Positions 57,220 to 64,000 of a DNA stretch of 64,000 bases are shown here, in pieces. The stretch is taken from NCBI GenBank assembly GCA_964640195.1, contig CAZXIC010000005.1:1-64000 (forward strand), in the 5' to 3' direction. Each line of letters begins with the position of its first letter. Positions within the stretch are counted from its first letter, which is position 1. The notes below the pieces were generated by a model. The model ran no database searches, had not been told where the DNA came from, and saw nothing but the letters and a program-made list of their open reading frames with translations. The stretch is from CAZXIC01 sp964640195. GTDB taxonomy: Archaea > Iainarchaeota > Iainarchaeia > Iainarchaeales > GCA-2688035. The translations under genes were made by a program, and so were the position numbers.

Positions 57220-58257
57220 ATGCTTCCGTTGGTTGCAACACTGTTGATAGCCGTTGTAGCATCTTTCGCTGTAACAACCTACTTCCTGCCCCTCTGGATT
57301 GGGAGGATGGCAAAGAGAAGGATTGTGGGGATAGATATAAACAAGCTCGGCAAGCCAAAGGTTGCGGAAATGGGCGGCGTCTGCGTCTGGCTTGGCTTCA
57401 GCGCTGGCATAATCCTTTCAATTTTCTGCTTCAGCTACCTGCACCTCGTTGAGCTGAATCTGACCCTGCTGCTTGCGGGCTTCACAACGATTGCAATGGT
57501 TGGCTTTTTGGGCGTACTGGATGATTTGATTGGCTGGAAGAGCGGCATAAGGCAATGGCAGCACGCCCTAATACCTGTTTTTGCAGCGCTTCCCCTGATG
57601 GCTGTGAAGGTAAGCAATCCGCCGATAAAGCTGCCCTTCCTTGGGCTTGTTCCGGCAGAATACGCCCTGCCGCTGCTTGGCACTGTGAGCTTTGGCTTGA
57701 TTTACAGCCTTTTCTTCGTGCCAATCGGCGTGACAGGGGCGAGCAACGCGGCAAACATGCTGGCTGGGCTCAACGGCCTGGAGGCAGGGCTTGGCTCCAT
57801 AATCCTCGCAACACTGCTTGCAATCGCACTCGATGCAGGACAGGTTGAGGCAGCAATAGTTGCGGCAGCAATGCTCGCAGCATTGCTTGCGTTCCTGCGC
57901 TTCAACTGGTTTCCCACAAAGGTTTTTGGCGGAGATTCCCTTACCCTGATGATTGGGGCGAGCATTGCAACTGTTGCAATCCTGGGCAACATTGAAAAAA
58001 TCGGCGTGCTGCTGATGAGCCTTTACTTCGTTGAGCTGTTTTTGAAGGGGCGCTTCAGGATGCAGAGGGAGGGCTTCGGCATCCCGCAGAAAGACGGAAC
58101 CCTGCTCGCACCAGCCGGGCCTGCTGCAAGCATCAACCATATTGTAATGCGGCTTGGGAAATTCAGCGAAAAGCAGGTTGTTCTGGCAATCCTCGGCATG
58201 CAGTTGCTTGTCAGCCTTGCGGTATTTTATTTGAGTTTCTTTAAATTATTCTCGTGA
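57220..58257 (+). CDS. UDP-GlcNAc:dolichyl-P GlcNAc-1-phosphate transferase (Alg7/AglH-like)
   Basis: Starts lipid-linked glycan synthesis. The 345-residue PNPT-family protein has about ten membrane spans, the metal-binding FLGVLDDLIGW, the conserved NAANMLAGLNGLEAGLG and the FNWFPTKVFGGDSLTL magnesium motif. The sequence looks closer to eukaryotic Alg7/archaeal enzymes than MraY. ATG 57220 follows GGAG; an in-frame TTG lies 18 nt upstream. It overlaps the Alg14-like gene by GTGA. Confidence 0.9.
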   Translation: MLPLVATLLIAVVASFAVTTYFLPLWIGRMAKRRIVGIDINKLGKPKVAEMGGVCVWLGFSAGIILSIFCFSYLHLVELNLTLLLAGFTTIAMVGFLGVLDDLIGWKSGIRQWQHALIPVFAALPLMAVKVSNPPIKLPFLGLVPAEYALPLLGTVSFGLIYSLFFVPIGVTGASNAANMLAGLNGLEAGLGSIILATLLAIALDAGQVEAAIVAAAMLAALLAFLRFNWFPTKVFGGDSLTLMIGASIATVAILGNIEKIGVLLMSLYFVELFLKGRFRMQREGFGIPQKDGTLLAPAGPAASINHIVMRLGKFSEKQVVLAILGMQLLVSLAVFYLSFFKLFS

Positions 58258-58730
58258 AACAGGCGCTGGGCATGGGAAAGAAAGCAAAGGTTTGCCTTGC
58301 CTGCTCCGCAGGCGGGCATCTGACTGAGCTGCTGCAGCTTGAAAGGGCATGGCAGGGCTTCTATCATTACTTTGTCTCGGACAAAAGGCTGAACGCAATT
58401 GAGCTGAGCAAAAGGGAACGGGTTTACTTTGTGAAATGTCCAAGGAGAAACCCACTGCTGCTTGCAATCAATTTTTTCCAGTCTCTGCAGATATTTCTGC
58501 GGGAAAAGCCAGATGTAGTTTTGAGCATCGGCGCTGACACCGCGGTTGCAACATGCCTGGTTGCAAAGCTGTTCGGGAAGCGCGTTGTTTTCATTGAGTC
58601 ATTCTGCAGGGTAAAAACCCCGAGCCTCAGCGGAAGGATAATGTACAGGGTAGCGGACCTTTTCCTTGTGCAGTGGAAGCAGAACTTGGGGTTTTTCCCG
58701 AAGGCAGAATTCTCTGGGGGCGTTTTCTGA
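58254..58730 (+). CDS. Alg14-like glycosyltransferase subunit
   Basis: A 158-residue protein with VCLACSAGGHLTELLQL, the Alg14/PssD signature, and DVVLSIGADTAVATCLVAKLFGKRVVFIESFCRV. The Alg14 family provides the membrane-docked acceptor half of a split GT28-type transferase. Its GTG overlaps the Alg7-like stop and its TGA abuts the ATG of the Alg13-like gene, so the pair is made in equal amounts. Confidence 0.87.
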   Translation: MKQALGMGKKAKVCLACSAGGHLTELLQLERAWQGFYHYFVSDKRLNAIELSKRERVYFVKCPRRNPLLLAINFFQSLQIFLREKPDVVLSIGADTAVATCLVAKLFGKRVVFIESFCRVKTPSLSGRIMYRVADLFLVQWKQNLGFFPKAEFSGGVF

Positions 58731-59222
58731 ATGAAGGTGTTCGTGAGTGTTGGAACACACCCACAGCCGTTTGACAGGTTGTTGAGGGAACTGGATTCGA
58801 TTGCTGCAAGGAAAAAGAATTTTTCTTTTTTTGCCCAGACAGGCAGCAGCAGCTACAAGCCAAAAAATTTTCCAAGCAAGCCCTTTCTGGGCGAGCAGGA
58901 ATACAAGCGGCGGATAAGAGAAGCAAGCCTTGTGATAAGCCATGCCGGCGCTGGAACAATCATCAACAGCATGCTGCAGCGCAAGAGGCTCATCGTGGTG
59001 CCGAGGCTGCTCCGCTTCGCGGAGCACACAGACGACCACCAGGTTGACCTGGCAGAGGCCCTGGATGCACAGGGCAAGGTGATTGCCGTAAAGGAGATGG
59101 GGCAGCTGGCAGCTGCGATTGAAAGGGCTGCAAAATTCAAGCCTTCAGCAGCCTCTGGAAGGGAGCGGCTTGTGGCTAGAATCATGGGCTTTCTGAATGA
59201 AGCGGGGGCGCTGCGCAAGTGA
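58731..59222 (+). CDS. Alg13-like glycosyltransferase subunit
   Basis: The 163-residue GT28 C-terminal half that binds UDP-sugar: MKVFVSVGTHPQPFDRLLRELD at the start, then LVISHAGAGTIINSMLQRKRLIVVPRL and HQVDLAEAL, as in Alg13/PssE. With the adjacent Alg14-like protein it should add the second sugar (GlcNAc or similar) to the lipid carrier. It overlaps the next gene by GTGA. Confidence 0.88.
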   Translation: MKVFVSVGTHPQPFDRLLRELDSIAARKKNFSFFAQTGSSSYKPKNFPSKPFLGEQEYKRRIREASLVISHAGAGTIINSMLQRKRLIVVPRLLRFAEHTDDHQVDLAEALDAQGKVIAVKEMGQLAAAIERAAKFKPSAASGRERLVARIMGFLNEAGALRK

Positions 59223-59908
59223 AGCTTACAATAATCGTACCGGTTTTCAACGAGGAGAAAACAGTTGCGCAGGTCATCAAGGGCTTGCAGAAGCTGGATT
59301 TGCGGCAGCTGGGTCTGCGGAAGGAAATTGTGGTGGTGGATGACGGCAGCACTGACAGAAGCAGCAGGATTATAGGAGGGTTGAAGGGGATAAAGTTCCT
59401 CAGGCACGGGCAAAACCAGGGCAAGGGCGCTGCCGTAAGGACAGCCCTGGCAAACAGTTCCGGGGAAGTGGTTGTAATACAGGACGCTGACCTGGAATAC
59501 GATTTGAAGGATTTGCCAAAAGTGCTTGCGCCAATCGTGCAGGGAAAAACAGATGTTGTTTTTGGAAGCAGGTTCAAGGGCAGGATAAGGGGCAAGATAC
59601 TGTTCTGGCACCAGATTGGAAACAAGGTACTGTCGCTTGCAACAGCGCTGCTTTTCTCCACGGGAATCAGCGACATGGAGACAGGGTACAAGGCGTTCAA
59701 GAGAAGCGTGTTAAAAGGCGTGAGCATGCGCTCAAGGGGCTTTGACTTTGAGCCGGAGATAACCGCAAAAATCCTGAAAAGGGGCTGCAGAATCCTTGAA
59801 GTGCCTATAACATACAACGCAAGGACTTTTGCCGAGGGCAAAAAGATAACTGCAAAGGACGGCATCATTGCCCTGGCAACGCTTTTCCGCTGCAGGTTTT
59901 TTGGTTAG
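59219..59908 (+). CDS. Dolichyl-phosphate hexosyltransferase-like GT2
   Basis: A 229-residue GT2 enzyme: IIVPVFNEEKTVAQVI, VVVDDGSTDRS, QDADLEYD (DxD), FGSRFKGR and GISDMETGYKAFKRSV. This is the DPM1/dolichyl-P-glucose synthase type without C-terminal membrane domain. It should charge dolichyl phosphate with a hexose for GT-C enzymes. GTG start overlapping the Alg13-like stop. Confidence 0.9.
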   Translation: MKLTIIVPVFNEEKTVAQVIKGLQKLDLRQLGLRKEIVVVDDGSTDRSSRIIGGLKGIKFLRHGQNQGKGAAVRTALANSSGEVVVIQDADLEYDLKDLPKVLAPIVQGKTDVVFGSRFKGRIRGKILFWHQIGNKVLSLATALLFSTGISDMETGYKAFKRSVLKGVSMRSRGFDFEPEITAKILKRGCRILEVPITYNARTFAEGKKITAKDGIIALATLFRCRFFG

Positions 59909-59978
59909 TTTTACTGCCTTCGCTGGTTGTTCTTTGGTTGGCTTTCAACTGCCTTGGGATAGGATATCCAACCAGCCT

Positions 59979-61361
59979 TCAGCCGCCCTGCTCAAACTGC
60001 GTCCAGGGCATGATGTCTGTTTCTATCCTGCTTCCCTCAATCCACATTCGCATGTAGTAGGTGTTTTCTTCCCCAAGGCTGCTGATGTACTGCTGGTAGG
60101 GCTGCTTCAATGTTGTCAGCTTCCTGTCGCCGAACATTTCGGAAAAGAACATTCCTGTGAAAGGCGATTCCTTCATTGCTGGCAGCTGCCTGAACTGCTC
60201 GTCTGCTACTATCAATGCGCCTGCCTTTGTTTCGCTGTAAATTTCTTGGAAAGCAGCGTACTTCAAATCCTGCCTTTCCTTCAACTCCGCTTGTACAATC
60301 ACGGCGGGCACAAGCAACAGGATTGCCACTGCTACCAGAATCTTTGCCCTGTGGGCTGCGAGGTTTGCCCGTGAAAGGGCTCTTTCAAAAGCGCTTGCGA
60401 AGGTTAAAATCAAAAGAAAAATCACTGGCACCAGCTTGCTTATCCCTGTAACGAGGTCTGTTGCATTGAAATTGAAGTAGCTCCAGCTGTAAACGCTGAA
60501 AAAGAATGTAAAGAATATTGCGGAAAGGGCTGCCTCTGCCCTCAGCCTCTTTTGCGCAAAAAGCGGTGAAAAGAACATCAAGGGATAGAACGCTGAAAGC
60601 AGCAGGACAAAGTAAAAAAACCTGCTCGGCAACTCTCCCAGACTGAAAACAGCCAGGCTTGAGAGATGATAGCCTGTCGTGAAAAAGCCGCCATACATGT
60701 AATTGTTGTAAAGCAGCGCAGCAATCGCAAACGGCGCAGCTGCTGCCATAAGCAAGGCAAGCTTTTTCCTGTCCCTGCATAGCAGAATTAGTGCGACAGC
60801 CGCAAGTGCCAGAATATTTGTGTAGCGCGCCAGCAGAGACAGCCCGAAAAAGGCTCCGGACAGCAGATTGCTCTTCTTGCGGGGGTTGAGGTAAAACAAG
60901 TAGGCAAGCAGCAGCAGCGTAAGCGAGCTCATGTCTGCAAAAAGCGATTTGCTCAGGAAAACAAATGCAGGGAAAAGCAGGAAAAGCAGGGAGTAAAGCA
61001 GTGGCAGTTGCAGCTTCTTCAGAATCCTGCAGAAGATGAAAAGGTTCAGGAAATGGAAGAACAGCCCATAGAGGAAGACGTTCTGCCAGCCAAGCAGCGC
61101 AAACGGCACAAGGAAAACAGAGTGCAGTATTGGGTATTGTGTAACATACTCACTGCCATTGAAAATGTAGGCGTAGCTGTACAACGGATTAGTTATTTTC
61201 AGGTTTCCTGAGAGAAGAAGGCCAGCGTTCCTCAAGTACTGGGCCTCATCAGGCGCCCAGTAGAAGCTTGGGTAAAAGAGAAAGAAGGTTGCGATGAAGA
61301 TTACTGAAAATGCCAGCAGGATTTTCTGCTCGCTGTTCAGATTTACTTTACTTAGATTCAT
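59979..61361 (-). CDS. GT-C family membrane glycosyltransferase (ArnT/PMT-like)
   Basis: About 460 residues with around 11 membrane spans. Near the N terminus FYWAPDEAQYLRNAG carries the acidic DE motif of GT39/GT83 enzymes in the first external loop. ARYTNILALAAVALILL and similar repeats follow, with a soluble C terminus. The sugar donor would be a polyprenyl-P-hexose like that made by the adjacent GT2. The annotated Met at 61361 fits a TATA-like TTTTTAAAAT about 30 nt upstream; a Met at 61415 is the alternative. Confidence 0.8.
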   Translation of the reverse strand: MNLSKVNLNSEQKILLAFSVIFIATFFLFYPSFYWAPDEAQYLRNAGLLLSGNLKITNPLYSYAYIFNGSEYVTQYPILHSVFLVPFALLGWQNVFLYGLFFHFLNLFIFCRILKKLQLPLLYSLLFLLFPAFVFLSKSLFADMSSLTLLLLAYLFYLNPRKKSNLLSGAFFGLSLLARYTNILALAAVALILLCRDRKKLALLMAAAAPFAIAALLYNNYMYGGFFTTGYHLSSLAVFSLGELPSRFFYFVLLLSAFYPLMFFSPLFAQKRLRAEAALSAIFFTFFFSVYSWSYFNFNATDLVTGISKLVPVIFLLILTFASAFERALSRANLAAHRAKILVAVAILLLVPAVIVQAELKERQDLKYAAFQEIYSETKAGALIVADEQFRQLPAMKESPFTGMFFSEMFGDRKLTTLKQPYQQYISSLGEENTYYMRMWIEGSRIETDIMPWTQFEQGG

Positions 61362-61430
61362 TCCCAGAACCTTGCTATAACTAAATCCCGTTATGGTTTT
61401 TAAAATTGTTTCCATTCATTAATTCATCTT

Positions 61431-62291
61431 ATGCCGGGAAAACCGCCGCTTGTCTCAATCATCATCCTGAACTGGAACGGGAAGCGCTTTGTACAGGGCT
61501 GCCTGCGCTCTATCAAGAAAAACACCTCTTATCCGAATTACGAGGTTATTGTTGTAGACAACGGCAGTACTGACGGCAGCGTGGCAATCCTGCGAAAGCT
61601 GAAAAAGCAGGGGCTGCTGCAGGAACTGGTTCTGAACAGGGAAAACAAGGGTTTTTCTGCAGGAAACAACCAGGGCTTTGCCGCTGCAAAGGGCAGCTTC
61701 TTCCTCATGCTGAACAACGACACAACCGTTACAAAAAACTGGCTTGGCAACAGCATGCGCTTGATGCTGGGCGATGAGGCAATTGCTGCGGTCGGCTGCA
61801 GGCTCATCGATTTGCCCTTCTGGAAGAGGAAACAGTACAGGCTTTATCCAGACAGGGAAGTGAAAACAACCTGCGGCGCAGCAATGCTCATCAGGAAAAA
61901 AGTAGTTGAGAAAATTGGTGCGCTGGACGCTGAGCATTTCTCCCCAATCTACGGCGAGGAAACAGACTGGTGTTTCAGGGCGAGGAACGCAGGCTATAGG
62001 ATAATGGAAACAGACAAGGCAATTGTCGTGCACCTAGGCAGCCATGACACGAGGAAGGGAAGGGGAAAGGCTGATGCGTTCGAGCTGCTGAACAACCACA
62101 GGATGAAGGCAATGCTTTTCAACCTCACAATCCCTGGGTTCCTGGCTTACGTTCCAGGGCTACTTGCACTTGTTGCAGAGGCAACGGTTGAGGAGCTGCT
62201 CGGCTCGCTGTTCAGGGCATGGTGGAGCAACCTGCGCAACTGGAGGGAGATTGCAGTGGAAAGGAAAAAGCGGGGAGCAAAGCTATTTTAG
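61431..62291 (+). CDS. GT2 glycosyltransferase (rhamnosyltransferase-like)
   Basis: A 286-residue GT2: VSIIILNWNGKRFVQGCLRSI, VVDNGSTDGS, NKGFSAGNNQGFAAAKG, LMLNNDTTVTKNWL (DxD region) and CGAAMLIRKKVVEKIG...GEETDWCFRARNAGY with the catalytic ED. These features define the WbbL/rhamnosyltransferase-like group in surface glycan assembly. Its end overlaps the convergent GT4 gene by 9 nt. Confidence 0.9.
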   Translation: MPGKPPLVSIIILNWNGKRFVQGCLRSIKKNTSYPNYEVIVVDNGSTDGSVAILRKLKKQGLLQELVLNRENKGFSAGNNQGFAAAKGSFFLMLNNDTTVTKNWLGNSMRLMLGDEAIAAVGCRLIDLPFWKRKQYRLYPDREVKTTCGAAMLIRKKVVEKIGALDAEHFSPIYGEETDWCFRARNAGYRIMETDKAIVVHLGSHDTRKGRGKADAFELLNNHRMKAMLFNLTIPGFLAYVPGLLALVAEATVEELLGSLFRAWWSNLRNWREIAVERKKRGAKLF

Positions 62292-63419
62292 GCTTTTGTA
62301 AATTTGCTCGAATTTTTCTGCAGCTGCCTCAATTGAGTAAAGCTTTTCTGCCCTGTGCCTTGCCTTTTTCCCGAGACTCTTGCGCAGCTCAGGGCTTTCA
62401 ATCAGCTTTATCAGCGCAGTTGCAATGCTCTTCTCCTCCTTTTGCCTTGCAAGCAATGCTGCATCAGCAACGGTTGGCTTAACCTCGCCTGATTCGGTTG
62501 CAACAACCGCCTTGCCTGCAGCCATGCTCTCCATCAATGCAATTGATGTCGTTGCCTTGAATGCAAAGCTGTGCGCAACAATCTCGGCTGCAGCATACAC
62601 TCTTGGCATTTCGCTGTTTGGCATTTCTCCCATAAAAAAAACACTTTTCCCAAGCCCAAGCTCTCTTGCGAGCTTTTCAAGCATTCCCCTGCTCTGGCCG
62701 TCTCCAACTATCGCGTACTTCCACCCTGGATGCTTTCTTGCAACCACTGCCATTGCCCTTATCACATAGGAAATGCCCTCTGCGTTTGTCTTGTGCAGCG
62801 GCTTTGCGCTCACAATCAAATTTTTGCCAAGCCTTGCAAGCGCTGGATGCGGCTTGCTTTTGCCATGGAACTTTTTCACATCAACCGCACCAGGGACAAC
62901 GGAAATTTTTTTCTTTGGAATGCCCCAGGGTAGGAAAAATTTTTCCACAACAAACCTGCTCCAGCTCACAATCATGTCGTAATTCAGCTTTGGCAGCAAG
63001 AACTTGTTTATTGCAAAAACGAGTTTGAGGTTCAGGCTGACCGCCTGGTCGCTGAGGTATTCCACTGCAACAACCAGGGGCTTGCCTGTGAACAACTTGA
63101 CAAAATGCCCGATAAGGCCAGGGAATGCATCGTTCTGCGCGTGAATCACGTCCGGCTTGAATTTCCTGGCTTTTAAAACTGCGACTGGCCAGACCTTTGC
63201 ATACTCGAACTTGTGCAGCGCGTGGTGCCCAAAAACAGGGCAGTGGTAAACCTGCAAGCCGAGTTTTTTCTCTTGTGCAGAAAACTGCTTTCCGCCGGGC
63301 GTGAAAACAAAAATTTTGTGACCCCTCCGCAGCATCTCATGCAGGAAGCTGCTCACGAACTGCTCTCCGCCGCCAGGGCTGCCGAGCGCATAGGTATGGG
63401 TAATGAAAAATATTCTCAT
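62283..63419 (-). CDS. GT4-family glycosyltransferase
   Basis: A 378-residue GT-B enzyme. ALGSPGGGEQFVSSFLHEM binds near the donor, then DVIHAQNDAFPGLIGHF, and VSAKPLHKTNAEGISYVIRAM in the second domain. The catalytic EX7E-like region is YAAAEIVAHSFAFKATTSIALMESMAAGKAVVATESG. It retains nucleotide-sugar, probably working on the same glycan. Confidence 0.9.
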   Translation of the reverse strand: MRIFFITHTYALGSPGGGEQFVSSFLHEMLRRGHKIFVFTPGGKQFSAQEKKLGLQVYHCPVFGHHALHKFEYAKVWPVAVLKARKFKPDVIHAQNDAFPGLIGHFVKLFTGKPLVVAVEYLSDQAVSLNLKLVFAINKFLLPKLNYDMIVSWSRFVVEKFFLPWGIPKKKISVVPGAVDVKKFHGKSKPHPALARLGKNLIVSAKPLHKTNAEGISYVIRAMAVVARKHPGWKYAIVGDGQSRGMLEKLARELGLGKSVFFMGEMPNSEMPRVYAAAEIVAHSFAFKATTSIALMESMAAGKAVVATESGEVKPTVADAALLARQKEEKSIATALIKLIESPELRKSLGKKARHRAEKLYSIEAAAEKFEQIYKSLK

Positions 63420-63543
63420 GCTAGCACTTCCTTGCCTGGAACAAATAAAAAGCCTTTTGCATTCTCTCAGCGGTTAATTCGAGTTTTGAACCAAACAACT
63501 ATTTAAGTGTTTTTAAAAATAAATCCATAGCAGCTGGTTTTCG

Positions 63544-64000
63544 ATGGGTTATTACATCTCGCAGGCAAAGAGGAGCCTGCAGCGCTTTGTGTTCACGCCC
63601 TACCTCGGGCTTACAAAGCTTTTGAACGCTGCAGCCCTGTTCCTGCAGTTCGGGCTGTTCAAAAACAGCAGGGTTTTTGGCTATCCCCTGAAGCTGTCCT
63701 TGGACCCTACTTCAATTTGCCAGCTGCACTGCCCATTGTGCCCGACTGGCCAGGGCAGCAGGGGCAGGAGCAGGGGCATAATGAAATTTGCGGAATTCAA
63801 AAAAGTTGTTGACGAAATGGCACCTTACCTTTATGAAATTGACCTGAACAACTGGGGAGAACCCTTTCTCAACAAGGAACTGGCAAAGATGGTTGGGCAT
63901 GCGCATGGTAAAAAGATAAGGACAAGCGTTAACACAAACCTGAACGTTGCCTTGAGTGAAAAGGATGCTGCAGGAATTGTTAAGGCAGGGCTTGACGTGC
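63544..64000 (+). CDS. Radical SAM protein, truncated by window end
   Basis: An open frame from ATG 63544 runs to the window end (152 residues). The cluster motif is CQLHCPLC (Cys59, Cys63, Cys66), preceded by LKLSLDPTS and followed by LNNWGEPFLNKELAKMV, a layout of SPASM/twitch-type radical SAM enzymes such as those near glycan or lipid clusters. A TATA-like TTTTTAAAAATAAA (63509-63522) is about 28 nt upstream of the start. The remainder is not visible. Confidence 0.85.
   Translation, partial: MGYYISQAKRSLQRFVFTPYLGLTKLLNAAALFLQFGLFKNSRVFGYPLKLSLDPTSICQLHCPLCPTGQGSRGRSRGIMKFAEFKKVVDEMAPYLYEIDLNNWGEPFLNKELAKMVGHAHGKKIRTSVNTNLNVALSEKDAAGIVKAGLDV

Overview
The window is a gene-dense stretch of an archaeal chromosome. 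It carries archaeal forms of the information-processing genes: TATA-binding protein, RpoF, ribosomal proteins eL42, eL21, uL11, uL1, P0/uL10 and P1/L12, a NusG/Spt5-SecE pair, FtsZ and an STT3/AglB oligosaccharyltransferase. GTG and TTG starts, archaeal TATA boxes, GGTG/GGAG ribosome sites and ATGA/GTGA overlaps are common. A ribose-1,5-bisphosphate isomerase plus AMP phosphorylase, an SMC-like protein with a zinc hook, and a small but not minimal anabolic repertoire suggest a DPANN-type lineage (Diapherotrites-like is my guess). No 16S rRNA is present to settle this.

Layout. 1-3769 (minus): tRNA-Trp, a 14-bp hairpin, then trpE-trpG-HAD phosphatase-trpD (cut by the window edge). 4090-7855 (plus): an unknown protein and a HerA-type ATPase. 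7835-13730 (minus): eL42; a wHTH gene, tRNA-Gly and an unknown gene packed with 0-1 nt spacing; then glmS, a GNAT acetyltransferase and a HAD::YvcK/GlmR fusion. 13870-17796 (plus): a membrane protein and the zinc-hook SMC. 17803-25669 (minus): MgtC, a membrane Lon-like protease, the ribosomal stalk operon, nusG, secE, ftsZ. 25787-28061: R15P isomerase, ribulose-phosphate epimerase and a PemK/MazF-type toxin-antitoxin pair. 28141-37137 (plus): a long pyrimidine operon (pyrB-I-D-orf-K-C-E-F) running into a LOG-family gene, a small membrane protein and AMP phosphorylase. 37140-39183 (minus): eL21-rpoF-DUF655-rsmA. 39331-41211: an AT-rich island with an exonuclease-like gene, a PIN-domain gene and iteron-like repeats. 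41311-42834: tbp, 5S rRNA, and a small NYN-nuclease element bounded by a 17-bp repeat of the 5S 3' end. 43548-49300: two secreted surface proteins. 49488-50037: a DUF4258/YgiT-type toxin-antitoxin pair. 50139-54533: two B12-type radical SAM proteins, an epimerase and an Ogg2 DNA glycosylase. 54632-64000: a protein-glycosylation and cell-surface cluster (AglB, Alg7/Alg14/Alg13-like, DPM-like and several other glycosyltransferases, ending in a truncated radical SAM gene).

How the genes work together. Tryptophan and UMP synthesis are largely encoded here. GlmS with a GlmR-like partner would supply UDP-GlcNAc, which the Alg7/Alg13/Alg14-like enzymes and AglB downstream could use for N-glycosylation of the secreted proteins. 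AMP phosphorylase and R15P isomerase form two steps of the archaeal nucleoside salvage route; RuBisCO would have to lie outside the window. Mobile or defence-like DNA is concentrated around tbp/5S (39.3-42.8 kb) and in the two toxin-antitoxin loci.
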